Below, in pieces: positions 1 to 7,057 of a DNA stretch of 64,000 nt; the first letter of the stretch is position 1, and every line of letters begins with the position of its first letter. Position numbers and translations under genes: made by a program. This DNA comes from Opitutia bacterium (GTDB lineage: Bacteria > Verrucomicrobiota > Verrucomicrobiia > Opitutales > UBA953), in contig BGOI01000002.1 of the NCBI GenBank assembly GCA_003569165.1, positions 1 to 64,000 on the forward strand, given 5' to 3'. The notes under the pieces were generated by a model. That model did no database searches and was not told where the DNA came from. It was given only the letters and a program-made list of their open reading frames with translations.

Positions 1-31
1 TTTCAGTAGAAGTCTTTTCTAGAACGCCACA

Positions 32-494
32 TCAAGCCCCTCGGCCATGACGGCCGAAGCGGGCGAGGATAAGTTTGCGGGCCGCGGGGGTCCCAGTCGA
101 AGTAATGGACATGCAGGCGCGGGGGTTGAGACCCGGCACCCAAGGTGACATGGAGGGGAAAGAGGCGCGTCACGCCCTTGTAGGTCGCGCTGTAGTCGGC
201 GGCGTAACGGATCTTAGCCCGCTCGCCGAGGTCGCTGCCGAAATGGCTGAGGCCGGCTTGTTTTGCCAGGTACTCGTCGGGCTTAAGCTCATTGGCCGGG
301 TCAGTCTTGAGTTTGGCGAAGGCGACGAGGCCGGTGAGGTAGCGATCCAAGGTCCCGTCATGCTCGAACGGGCAATCGGGCGCCTCGTCCGTAGCTTCCG
401 TCAGCACGATGATGTGCTCGTCGAACTCCGGCTTCTGCATGTGCGTAGCCAGAACCTCATGGGCGGCGCGATGTGGCTTAGCGACTTTTGCCAT
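32..494 (-). CDS. Uncharacterised protein, paralogue of the 2660-3235 gene (frameshifted 3' end)
   Basis: Function unknown. The protein aligns by eye over most of its length with the product of the gene at 2660-3235: both share a VLTE motif, a Y..L..LA segment, and a C-terminal block of the form Y..TY.G, then H, G.G, and a final G.HG or G.HL. The track ORF ends at 3 with an unlikely Arg/Pro-rich tail. One base less in the run of five G at 86-90 restores a natural tail (AARKLILARFGRHGRGA) with a stop at 32-34. The start ATG at 494 sits inside the upstream ORF 401-787. No signal peptide or membrane segment is seen. The coding call is fairly firm; any role is unknown. Confidence 0.6.
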
Positions 495-787
495 CGGGAC
501 AGCTTCTCGTGAAGCGGCTGGATGGCATTACGACCGATCAGCTGACGGCAGAGCTGGTGGGCCTCCCCGGTACGGCGCGAGGATGCCCGCACGGTGAGAT
601 GCCTATCGGAAGCGAGGTGGAAGTTGATCGTCGAATGATCCGCGAGGAACGTGATGATGGCGGCGGAAGACTCCAGCGTCGTGCCGACCATCTGGAGTGA
701 ACCTTTGGCGGTGCGCTTGATGATCTCCAGGAGACTGCGTCCCGGGAGTTCGTAGCGGTAGTTGAGGCTGAGCGGGTGGGTACTCAT
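401..787 (-). CDS. Hypothetical protein overlapping the next gene
   Basis: The first 95 or so codons look protein-like (LPGRSLLEIIKRTAKGSLQMV...), but the last 30, which overlap the start of the downstream gene in another frame, are Arg/Ser-rich and look like shadow sequence. The real gene probably ends, or changes frame, near position 490, so either it is translationally coupled to the downstream gene or an indel hides a stop or a fusion. No family recognised, no signal peptide, no membrane span. Start choice is the first ATG only. Confidence 0.4.
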   Translation of the reverse strand: MSTHPLSLNYRYELPGRSLLEIIKRTAKGSLQMVGTTLESSAAIITFLADHSTINFHLASDRHLTVRASSRRTGEAHQLCRQLIGRNAIQPLHEKLSRWQKSLSHIAPPMRFWLRTCRSRSSTSTSSC

Positions 788-875
788 GTGCGGTGAGGGA
801 ACTCCAGTTTTTCCGCCGAGTTTCAGCCCGCAAGGGCATCAGGTCACCTGGCCGTTCTGGCACTAGGGCCCGCCC

Positions 876-950
876 TGTCGCACGAAATGGGTAGACCTAC
901 GAAAGACCTTTTAAATATGGGCCGAATACATGTCGCATGAAATAGGGAGA
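876..950 (+). repeat. Pair of 20-bp direct repeats in a gene-free stretch
   Basis: The 788-1100 stretch has no gene. It holds two near-identical 20-mers, 876-895 and 931-950, matching at 17 of 20 positions (TGTCGCAyGAAATrGGkAGA), 55 bp apart start to start. They lie between the divergent genes at 787 (minus) and 1101 (plus), so a regulator-binding role is possible but unproven. The rest of the stretch is AT-richer than the genes. Confidence 0.4.
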
Positions 951-1100
951 GCGGCCAGTGGCTGATAATCGGCCGATGAATTTGTAATCGAATCGGCGGA
1001 CGCCACTGATGTTAGGCCGGAAGATAGAGCCTGCCAGTTATTGTATTATCCTTAAGGTCTTTTGATTTGAATCCGGCAAGGCGCTGGCTATCTCAATGGC

Positions 1101-1481
1101 ATGCGCCCCATCCTTACCCTAGCCCTAGCCGTCCTTGCGTTCACATTCTCAGGTTGTGATTCCGCCAAGAAAAGCAGTTTTGTCGGTCGCTGGATCAGCA
1201 AAGAGACCCGCGTGGACAAAGGCATCATCAGCAGCGACAAGACCGACCTGATCGTGAGGACCATCACGCTTGACGCTAACGGCAACGGGCAGCTCAGCAT
1301 TACCCTCAACGGAAGGCCCACGCAGAACGCCTCCGGAAAGTGGTCGGTCCTTAACGACGTCTTTTTCCTAGACTACGACAACGGGCAGACCCTCTACCTT
1401 CGCGTTGTGCGCATCACCGCCGAACGTTTCGTCATCAGGAACCCTGATGGCAGCGAGCGCATCTACGATCGTATTCAGTAA
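1101..1481 (+). CDS. Small secreted lipoprotein
   Basis: A 126-residue protein with a lipoprotein signal peptide: MRPILTLALAVLAFTFSGC, with Cys19 as the likely acylated residue. The mature part is a compact, beta-rich domain with a GRW near its start (FVGRWISKE) and alternating polar/hydrophobic strands, similar in style to lipocalin-like domains that assess 'property-value' strands; no named family is assigned. It stands alone between the divergent repeat-containing intergenic region and a convergent M48-like gene whose stop lies 13 bp away. Confidence 0.75.
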   Translation: MRPILTLALAVLAFTFSGCDSAKKSSFVGRWISKETRVDKGIISSDKTDLIVRTITLDANGNGQLSITLNGRPTQNASGKWSVLNDVFFLDYDNGQTLYLRVVRITAERFVIRNPDGSERIYDRIQ

Positions 1482-1494
1482 ACAATTCGCGCCT

Positions 1495-2352
1495 CTAATC
1501 CCCGACGCCGAGTTCCTTGGCGGCGTCGTCAAGGTTGACGATACGCTGGGGATAGAAGATGCGCTCGGTGTGCCAGCCGACGAGACGCACCCAGAGGCTG
1601 TGGTTCGTCGCCCGGAGCTGGGTCCGGGCGGCGGCGGGCGTGAGATGTCCGCCGATCTGCACGCCCGCGGCGAGGACGGCGAGCCCATGGTGCGCGAGCT
1701 GCCGATGGCCGGACACCCAAAGGCCCGCGCGATCCGCGGACCGCTCCTGGCAGCGGCGATACCATGCATAGAGCGGGTAGATCAGCCGACCAAATCCTGC
1801 CAAGGTGTTCGAGCTCCAACGATAATGTCCGAAAGCAATCTGCCCGCACTTTCGGCCGATGTGGAAGCGCAGGACGTCCAAGTCGCCACGACTCAAGGCG
1901 GCATCGACCATGCTGGCTCGCAGCAGCAGGCAATCATCGCCGCCCAACCGCATGCCGGCCTGCTCGAGGACGAGGTCCTGGACGACGTAGGCCTTAAGGC
2001 CATGCAGGCCGAGGCGAGCCTGGGACTCCTGCACGAGCGCATGCAGTTCGGGCCAGTGCTCCTCCGAAACCAGGATAGCATTCCCGCGCACGCGGGCCGC
2101 TCGGACGCTCAGCCAGTAGGAAGCCATGATCGCCGCGCCGAGGGCGGCGCCGACGGATGGTCCGATGGCCTTTCCGAGCTCAGGATATGCACCCATGTAG
2201 TAGAAGAGCGCCAACCCGACCATTGGCCCTAAAGAGACGCAAAGCAGCTTAGCCCATCGCTCCGAGGGCACGCGCAGGCGGCGACGAAGGGCGCCCGCCC
2301 ACTCCGGATCGACGGGCTGGGCGACAGGCGGAAGGGCGGGAGGCTTGGCCAT
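1495..2352 (-). CDS. M48-like membrane protein lacking the HExxH zinc motif
   Basis: The protein keeps the layout of M48 (HtpX/Oma1-like) peptidases: two hydrophobic segments near residues 35-80, then the strand 'WPELHALVQESQARLGL' typical before the catalytic helix, and later 'ERSADRAGL', matching the E..AD..G third-ligand motif. Where HExxH is expected the sequence reads RFHIGRKCGQIAFGH, so the catalytic Glu and the His pair are missing. It is therefore probably a pseudo-peptidase. The start at 2352 (MAKPPAL) is preferred over the track start 8 codons upstream. Convergent with the lipoprotein gene at 1101. Confidence 0.65.
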   Translation of the reverse strand: MAKPPALPPVAQPVDPEWAGALRRRLRVPSERWAKLLCVSLGPMVGLALFYYMGAYPELGKAIGPSVGAALGAAIMASYWLSVRAARVRGNAILVSEEHWPELHALVQESQARLGLHGLKAYVVQDLVLEQAGMRLGGDDCLLLRASMVDAALSRGDLDVLRFHIGRKCGQIAFGHYRWSSNTLAGFGRLIYPLYAWYRRCQERSADRAGLWVSGHRQLAHHGLAVLAAGVQIGGHLTPAAARTQLRATNHSLWVRLVGWHTERIFYPQRIVNLDDAAKELGVGD

Positions 2353-2452
2353 GCTCAGTGGACCCGGGCGATACACCAGAGCCCGACCCAGATGACCGAG
2401 ACAAAACTCACGAGCATCGAAGCGATCGTGAATAGGGCGAAGAGATACGCTA

Positions 2453-2543
2453 GGGGTCAGGCCGTTACTGACTCTGACTGATACTAAATCGACCTGAATG
2501 GCCTGAATTTGGTATCAGCGCTCTGTAGTAACGGCCTGACCCC
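2453..2543. repeat. 91-bp palindromic element with perfect 17-bp terminal inverted repeats
   Basis: The arm GGGGTCAGGCCGTTACT at 2453-2469 is repeated as a perfect inverse at 2527-2543. A second internal inverted pair is CTGATAC (2478-2484) and GTATCAG (2512-2518). Single-stranded, the whole unit can fold into a long stem with a bulged interior. The GGGGTCAGG end resembles, from memory, the REP-type palindromes mobilised by RAYT (Y1) transposases; no transposase is present here. Its right end coincides with the point where the reading frame of the downstream gene opens. Confidence 0.75.
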
Positions 2544-2659
2544 GTGTTCGGCCCCACTCCCTCATCGTCGCCTGCGCCCAGGCCTGCGTCCAGATCGAGC
2601 AAACCATCACCGACTTCCTCCGCAAAGGGAAGCTGATCGGCCCCGGCAGGCCCGTCGAA

Positions 2660-3235
2660 ATGACCGAAGTGTTCCGCCGTAAAAATATCCGACACGCGCA
2701 TGAGATGGGGCGCCCGGTTTCAGAGGAAGCCAAGGCCAAGCGCCGTGAGCGCCGTGAGGAGGCGGTCGCCGACCGGCCGCTGGCCCGTTTTGCAACCGTC
2801 ATCGAAGCCGCCCTCGCGGCCGAAGAGACTACCGGCCCTTGGCTGGTCCTGACGGAACGCGCAAAACAAACCGCCCGAGAGTCGAATTACGTGGACCCCG
2901 ACTACGTCTACCAGGCTCTCGTGGATCTAGCCCATGCCGCCCGACATAACAGCGACGAGCATGGGCTGGGGATGTCCTGGGCGGACTTCCTCGGACAGCT
3001 CCGCGGGCATGACTTCGTGCCCAACACCTCGCCGAACACGATCAAGCAGTACCACTCCGCCTACCATATCACATACCGCGGAGAGTTGCTCAGCATCCAA
3101 GCGCATATCCGGCAGGGAACGGGTTCAGCTAAGGACTGCCTACGCATCTACGTCGTCCAGCCGCGCAAGCCCGGCGACGCCGTCATCGTCGGCCAGATCG
3201 GCGCCCACCTGCCCACCGATGAGCGCGCCCACTGA
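2660..3235 (+). CDS. Uncharacterised protein, paralogue of the left-edge gene; possibly 5'-truncated
   Basis: Function unknown. The N-terminal 40 residues are strongly basic (SEEAKAKRRERREE), followed by a helical domain and a C-terminal block (YHITYRGELL...H...G.G...L.IY...VIVGQIGAHL) that matches the product of 32-494. The first ATG is at 2660, but the same frame stays open back to 2540 with convincing codons (…ITDFLRKGKLIGPGRPVE). It is interrupted by a TGA at 2537 inside the palindromic element, so the true 5' end may have been removed by that element. Followed by two mini-genes on the same strand. Confidence 0.65.
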   Translation: MTEVFRRKNIRHAHEMGRPVSEEAKAKRRERREEAVADRPLARFATVIEAALAAEETTGPWLVLTERAKQTARESNYVDPDYVYQALVDLAHAARHNSDEHGLGMSWADFLGQLRGHDFVPNTSPNTIKQYHSAYHITYRGELLSIQAHIRQGTGSAKDCLRIYVVQPRKPGDAVIVGQIGAHLPTDERAH

Positions 3236-3363
3236 TTACTCCGCCATGAAGCCACGCACTCCGCAGCCCCCTGCCCCTTTGGTCAATCGTCCGCATCTCC
3301 GCGGCAATCGACCCCTCTCCCGGAACGTCTAATCCCAGACCCCGCCATAGAAAGGAGCCCACC

Positions 3364-3453
3364 ATGACCTACGATCCCAAGTCCGATCGCGATAACCACT
3401 CTAACCAGTGCAATCCGAACAACGACGAGTACTGGAACAGCCGCGAGCAGTAA
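3364..3453 (+). CDS. 29-residue mini-protein, Asn/Asp-rich
   Basis: Not in the ORF track. A good ribosome binding site (AAAGGAG, 7 bp before ATG) precedes 29 codons, and a strong intrinsic terminator follows 20 bp after the stop. The product is hydrophilic, with N-Q-C-N-P-N-N then Y-W-N-S-R near the C-terminus. Small bacterial proteins with an 'NQxNPNN..Y..SR' pattern seem familiar to me, but I cannot verify this. Forms a pair with the 29-codon gene at 3544. Function unknown. Confidence 0.6.
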   Translation: MTYDPKSDRDNHSNQCNPNNDEYWNSREQ

Positions 3454-3473
3454 GTCCGGCCAAGAAACTTTGC

Positions 3474-3501
3474 GCGGGGCTACGCAGTAGCCCCGCTTTT
3501 T
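3474..3501 (+). terminator. Rho-independent terminator of the first mini-gene
   Basis: Perfect 9-bp stem GCGGGGCTA / TAGCCCCGC with a 5-nt loop, followed by TTTTT. Confidence 0.85.
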
Positions 3502-3543
3502 CACCCTCAACTTCCACCTCCAAACATGGAAAGGATCAACAAC

Positions 3544-3633
3544 ATGCCCGACAACTACGGTAACGGCGGCGGCTATCCCAGCACCACCGGCAACTCCTCC
3601 GGCACCGGCCGCTCCAACGGCTCGCGCAAGTAA
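3544..3633 (+). CDS. 29-residue mini-protein, Gly/Ser/Asn-rich
   Basis: Not in the ORF track. It begins with MPDNYGNGGG and is made almost entirely of Gly, Ser, Thr and Asn with a basic end (GSRK). AAAGGA lies 9 bp upstream of the ATG, and a 10-bp-stem terminator starts 20 bp after the stop. It has exactly the same length as the preceding mini-gene and the same genetic layout, but its sequence is unrelated apart from polarity. An ATG at 3526 in frame gives a slightly longer version but lacks a ribosome binding site. Function unknown. Confidence 0.55.
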   Translation: MPDNYGNGGGYPSTTGNSSGTGRSNGSRK

Positions 3634-3652
3634 GCGGAGACAGATAGAAGTA

Positions 3653-3678
3653 GAGGGGCCGCGAAGCGGCCCCTCTTT
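3653..3678 (+). terminator. Rho-independent terminator of the second mini-gene
   Basis: Perfect 10-bp stem GAGGGGCCGC / GCGGCCCCTC, GAA loop, followed by TTTGTTTA. The reading direction fits the mini-gene at 3544. Confidence 0.8.
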
Positions 3679-3714
3679 GTTTATGGGTGTGGCGGATGCC
3701 TCGCCGACGCGTCC

Positions 3715-4479
3715 CTACCTCAACGCGACGAGGGCTAGGTCGGCGATGAGCCAGGTCCAAAGGGCGAAGGCGATGAGGCCGGCGATGACAAGGCCGAAGA
3801 GGTAGGCGGGAATCCCGAGGAGGATGATACGAAGGGCGCCGAGAGAGTGCGCGCGGATGAGCGCCGCCAGGAGCCAGGTGTGCGCGACGAGCCGGATGAG
3901 AAGAAAGCCGGCGAGCAGCCAGACGCTAATGGAGAGTATGGAGTATCGAGTATTGAGTGTGGTGAGGATAAGGCCGGCCCAGGCGAGCGTGGCGAGATCG
4001 GCGCAGAGATGGTTAAGGAGGAACGCACGTGCGGTGCCCTTCCAGCCGCCGGGCGCGCCTCCGAGCAGGAGGACGCCGTGCACGAGGCCGAAGCCGAGGA
4101 GAAGAAAGGCCGCCGGCAGGACGAGCGTTAGCAGAACTGCCCAGGTCGTCATGAAGGCTTCTCCGATTAATGCATAGGGCCCAACGTACTGGTTAATTAA
4201 CTGGATGACGGGCTGGGCTAACCCACCCATCCACTCCTGAGGGATGGCCTTCAGGGCTTGTTCCTTCGCGAGGTCGCTGCCGAGGCTGATGGCGCGCGTG
4301 AGAGGGTTGTGGGAGGTGAGGAGAGCGAAGCCGCCGAACCAAGCGGCGGGAAGCGCCGCGAGAGACCAGAGAGGCAGAGTGGTGGCGTTAGCTGGCCGGT
4401 TGACAAGTTGATCAGGGTGCAATGGGGAACTGCTGGCATGGTGAACTGCTGCGAAGCGAGGTAAGGGTAAACAGTGCAA
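3715..4479 (-). CDS. Multi-pass membrane protein (Yip1-like), start invaded by repeats
   Basis: About five to six hydrophobic segments separated by short loops, in the style of Yip1-domain proteins; function unknown. The first ~35 codons of the ORF translate intergenic repeat words (TTGACAAGTTGATCAG and TGCTGCGAAGCGAGG), so the true start is uncertain, probably nearer LPLWSLAALPAAWFGG, where no ATG exists. Inside the gene, around 3935-3955, another repeat word (GAGTATGGAGTATCGAGTA) encodes the loop LNTRYSILSIS. The TAG stop is itself supplied by the GGTAGGG end of a hairpin repeat (3709-3718). Confidence 0.6.
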   Translation of the reverse strand: MHCLPLPRFAAVHHASSSPLHPDQLVNRPANATTLPLWSLAALPAAWFGGFALLTSHNPLTRAISLGSDLAKEQALKAIPQEWMGGLAQPVIQLINQYVGPYALIGEAFMTTWAVLLTLVLPAAFLLLGFGLVHGVLLLGGAPGGWKGTARAFLLNHLCADLATLAWAGLILTTLNTRYSILSISVWLLAGFLLIRLVAHTWLLAALIRAHSLGALRIILLGIPAYLFGLVIAGLIAFALWTWLIADLALVALR

Positions 4480-4572
4480 AGGTGCAACTGCGGCGGAGCC
4501 GCGTGCAAAAGTGCAAAGGGTGGAGGCAATCGTTTCGGGTAGCGGGTGGCAGCCTCAGGTGGCGGGTGGCGG
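4391..4572. repeat. Mosaic intergenic repeat block
   Basis: Contains four repeat words that recur elsewhere in the window: GCTGGCCGGTTGACAAGTTG (also at 21010), the 'GGAACTGCTGGCA..GTGAACTGCTGCGAAGC' word (also near 7058, 8774 and 10806), the 'GTGCAAAGGTGCAACTGCGGCGGAGCC' word (also near 8876 and 20868), and GGTGGC/GGTAGC tandem runs (also near 21130). Confidence 0.7.
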
Positions 4573-4694
4573 GATGACGGCCGTTCGGGAGCCGGCCGCA
4601 GAATCCTGATTGCCGAGGGCCGAAGTGCCGATTCCCGAGGGGCTGATTCCCCGGGGGCCGGCACCTGTCACCTGTTTCTTTTTCACTCAGCGGA

Positions 4695-4811
4695 GGTAGG
4701 GCTGACCATCCTTGGTCGGCCGGGCGGTCGAGCAGGGATGCTCGACCCTACCAGAGACAGAGGACAGCACGTGGTGCTGTCCCACCCTCGATGCAGCGGA
4801 CGCATCCCTAC
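4695..4811. repeat. Hairpin array with constant GGTAGGG / CCCTACC ends
   Basis: Three hairpins in a row: GGCTGACCA/TGGTCGGCC (one G-T pair), GGTCGAGCA/TGCTCGACC and GGACAGCAC/GTGCTGTCC, then part of a fourth. Stems differ but the spacer (AGAGACAGAGGA type) and the CCCTACC tail are constant. The first and third stems recur in other arrays. Confidence 0.75.
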
Positions 4812-4833
4812 CAAGGCGGGGGCGTAAACGGAA

Positions 4834-4859
4834 AGAGCCCGGCCGTAAGGCCGGGCTCT
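4834..4859 (-). terminator. Intrinsic terminator of the beta-barrel gene
   Basis: Perfect 11-bp stem AGAGCCCGGCC / GGCCGGGCTCT with a 4-nt loop, 25 bp beyond the stop of the minus-strand gene. The T tract on that strand is broken (TTCCGTTT). Confidence 0.7.
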
Positions 4860-4883
4860 GGTGCAAGAAGCTATCCGTGAAGC

Positions 4884-5501
4884 TTAGAAGCTGTAACCGG
4901 CCGAGACGCCGAGAGCGTCGCCGCCAGCGGACGTGCCGGTGAAGGCGTAGGTCAGCGAGAGGTCGAAGTTCTTGGTGAGGTTATAGCGGAGGCCGACGGA
5001 GAAGATGTTGTCGTTCTCGGAGGCGACGGCGCCGTTGATGACACTGCCGACAGCCACGAGGGCGCCGAGGTTGGTGCGGACACGCTGGTAGCCGACGGAG
5101 AACTCGGCGGAGCTGCCGAGCGCCTGACGGTACTGGAGGCCGAGGGAGGTCTGCTCGGCGACGGCGAAGCCGTTGGAAGCGCCGAACTGGCCCTGCTGGT
5201 AGCCCAGGCCGACCGCGAGATCGCCCGCGCCGACGTTGAACTTATAGGCCAGACCGAAGCCGGTCATGTAACCGCCGAAACCGGCGATGTCGCCCTTGCC
5301 GTCGACATCGGCGTAGGTGCCGGAGACGAGGACGCCGGAATTGGCGAGCTCCGCGGTGGCGCTGACATTGAAGCCCTTGATGGCGTCGCTGGTCACGTAG
5401 CCGACTTCGGCGCGGTTATAGTTGAGACCCGAACCGGCGCCAGCGGCGGCGGAGGCCGAGGCAGCGACGAGGGTGAGGAGGAGGAGGGGGGTATGTTTCA
5501 T
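4884..5501 (-). CDS. Small outer-membrane beta-barrel protein
   Basis: Start placed at MKHTPLLLLTLVAASASAAAGA, a clear Sec signal peptide; the 18 extra track codons upstream are non-native. The mature chain of about 185 residues alternates hydrophobic and polar residues in repeated strands with Gly-rich turns and ends in an aromatic residue (SAGYSF), the usual signal for outer-membrane barrel insertion. It resembles OmpA-like 8-stranded porin-like barrels. Monocistronic: its own terminator follows. Cargo or role unknown. Confidence 0.75.
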   Translation of the reverse strand: MKHTPLLLLTLVAASASAAAGAGSGLNYNRAEVGYVTSDAIKGFNVSATAELANSGVLVSGTYADVDGKGDIAGFGGYMTGFGLAYKFNVGAGDLAVGLGYQQGQFGASNGFAVAEQTSLGLQYRQALGSSAEFSVGYQRVRTNLGALVAVGSVINGAVASENDNIFSVGLRYNLTKNFDLSLTYAFTGTSAGGDALGVSAGYSF

Positions 5502-5575
5502 AGCACCCCCGAGCAAACATCCCGACCGGCCGGGGGCAACCCGTATTTTATACAAAGTTTCTAATATAATAAAAA

Positions 5576-5597
5576 GGGCGCGACCGGAGCCGCGCCC
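5576..5597 (-). terminator. Intrinsic terminator of the three-lipoprotein operon
   Basis: On the minus strand: stem GGGCGCG / CGCGCCC with an 8-nt loop, followed by TTTTTATTATA. It lies 18 bp past the stop of the last lipoprotein gene. Confidence 0.85.
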
Positions 5598-5615
5598 TCA
5601 GGGAGGGACGGGACG

Positions 5616-6032
5616 TCAGTCGACGTTCTGGGCGGTCAGGAACATGCTCTTCGACAGCGAGCTGAAGAAGGCCTGATAAGGCGCCGGATCGGTGACGGCG
5701 GCTTCCTGGTACTGGGCGTTGGCGCGGACCAGCAGCTGCTTGGCGTTACGCGGACGGACGGTGACGGACATGCGCAGGGCATAGCCGTCGAGCTTGGTCG
5801 CGGTGATCGAACCCAGTTCGAGGTCGGCCTTGTCGATGACGAAGCCTAGGTCCTGCAGGGTCGAGATGACCGTGCGGAGGGTCTTGGTCTTGTCGGTCGT
5901 GTCGAAGGCGCGGCTCTGGATCTGGCGGAGCTGGACCTGGTTGGAGCCGACCTCGAGGGCCGAGTCGGTGGAATTATGCGCGCAGCCGGTGACGGCGAGG
6001 GCGGCGGCGAGGAGGCAGAGACGGTTGATCAT
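5616..6032 (-). CDS. Lipoprotein, third gene of a three-lipoprotein operon
   Basis: Signal peptide MINRLCLLAAALAVTGC gives an acylated Cys17. The mature domain of about 120 residues contains R.FDTTDKTKTLRTVISTLQDLGFVIDKAD, and ends with SSLSKSMFLTAQNVD. It is a shorter paralogue of the preceding gene's product: both share the Q..R.F, LQDLGF/GQDMGF and F..LSKS.FL.AQ segments. The stop of the upstream gene is 3 bp away. Probably envelope-located; exact job unknown. Confidence 0.75.
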   Translation of the reverse strand: MINRLCLLAAALAVTGCAHNSTDSALEVGSNQVQLRQIQSRAFDTTDKTKTLRTVISTLQDLGFVIDKADLELGSITATKLDGYALRMSVTVRPRNAKQLLVRANAQYQEAAVTDPAPYQAFFSSLSKSMFLTAQNVD

Positions 6033-6035
6033 GGA

Positions 6036-6560
6036 TTAGATTTTCTGGGCTTCGAGGAAGACGGACTTCGAGAGCTTCTCGAAGAACTGCTGGTAGAGCT
6101 CCGGCTCGCGCAGGCCTTCGAGGCGAGTGAGCTGTCCGTAGCTGTTCCAGACCGCGCGCTGGAAGGTGGCGCGGACGACCCACTCCTGCCCTTCCTTGCC
6201 GGCGACCGGCTTCACGACGATGCAGAGACGGATCTTCTGCGACTTGTCCATCGAGTTGGCGGCGTTGGCGCCGAACAGGAGCGCCATCGCGAAGCGGGAC
6301 CCGGCGTCGCTGGCTTCGCGAGTCTTGGAGGCCACGAGCACGCCGAGCTTGGTCTCGGATTCGTCGATGGTGAAACCCATGTCCTGGCCGACGCCGGAGC
6401 AGGCGGCCAAGATATCGGCTTCCTTGCCGCCGGCGAAGCGGCGGGACTCGAGCTGGCGGCGCTCGAGGGAATCAGGCTGGAGGGCGAGGGCGTCCTCGGG
6501 GATGCCGGTCTGGCAACCGACGACGAAGAGGCCGAGCAGGCAGAGGGAAAGCAGGCGCAT
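6036..6560 (-). CDS. Lipoprotein, second gene of the operon
   Basis: Signal MRLLSLCLLGLFVVGC with acylated Cys16. Mature region starts with a linker, then RRQLESRRFAGGKEADILAACSGVGQDMGFTIDESE, a conserved central helix-strand unit, and closes with FFEKLSKSVFLEAQKI. The downstream lipoprotein shares this plan, which indicates tandem duplication. It follows the SmpA-like gene by 3 bp and almost touches the next gene, so all three are translated from one message. Confidence 0.75.
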   Translation of the reverse strand: MRLLSLCLLGLFVVGCQTGIPEDALALQPDSLERRQLESRRFAGGKEADILAACSGVGQDMGFTIDESETKLGVLVASKTREASDAGSRFAMALLFGANAANSMDKSQKIRLCIVVKPVAGKEGQEWVVRATFQRAVWNSYGQLTRLEGLREPELYQQFFEKLSKSVFLEAQKI

Positions 6561-6563
6561 GAC

Positions 6564-6962
6564 TTAGAACTTGGAGGTGTGGTAAGCCAGGTCGCGGACC
6601 TTGCCGGCCTTGTCGAACTTCACGATGATGGTGAGCGTGCTCTGGGAGCGCTCGGCCGCGGCGGCGGAACCGCCGACGAACAGGGTCAGGGGGCCGTTGG
6701 CGGACGTGGCGCGGACGGAGGACGTCACGCGGTCGTAGATCCAGACTTCGCGGCCTTCTTCGTCGGTGGACAGGATGTTCGGGGAGCCGAGGGCTTCGGC
6801 GACGGCGGCGTTGGTCATGCCGACCTTGACGCTGCGCTGGGCGGCGCCGACGGAGATGGTGGCCTTATCGTCGCCCTTGACGCTGTTATGGACGTCCTGG
6901 GGGTTGAGACAGCCGACAAGGAAGAGGGCCGGAGCGAGGAAGAGGAGACGGGTGGGGTTCAT
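6564..6962 (-). CDS. SmpA/OmlA-like lipoprotein, first gene of the operon
   Basis: Start set at MNPTRLLFLAPALFLVGC, giving a proper lipobox, rather than 12 codons upstream. The mature part carries SVKVGMTNAAVAEALGSPNI followed by E.GREVWIYDRV, which is the helix-turn-strand pattern of the SmpA/OmlA (BamE-like) domain, and ends in FDKAGKVRDLAYHTSKF. Such domains often act in outer-membrane protein assembly or as small adaptor lipoproteins. With two unrelated lipoproteins downstream it may form an envelope complex; this is inference. Confidence 0.75.
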   Translation of the reverse strand: MNPTRLLFLAPALFLVGCLNPQDVHNSVKGDDKATISVGAAQRSVKVGMTNAAVAEALGSPNILSTDEEGREVWIYDRVTSSVRATSANGPLTLFVGGSAAAAERSQSTLTIIVKFDKAGKVRDLAYHTSKF

Positions 6963-7057
6963 GACGGCCGACTGTGAACATCGGGACGGAGGGAGCAAGG
7001 GGTATTTTATAGAAGAAGATTATAATATAATACGCGGCGCGGGGCGGCGCCTTCGTG

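Noticed and set aside
3246-3332. Possible 28-residue mini-gene (MKPRTPQPP…)
   Set aside because: No ribosome binding site, no terminator, Pro/Arg-rich shadow-like sequence.
5976-6977. 333-aa ORF antisense to the lipoprotein operon
   Set aside because: Covers three clear lipoprotein genes on the other strand and has Asp/Glu/Gly-rich shadow composition.
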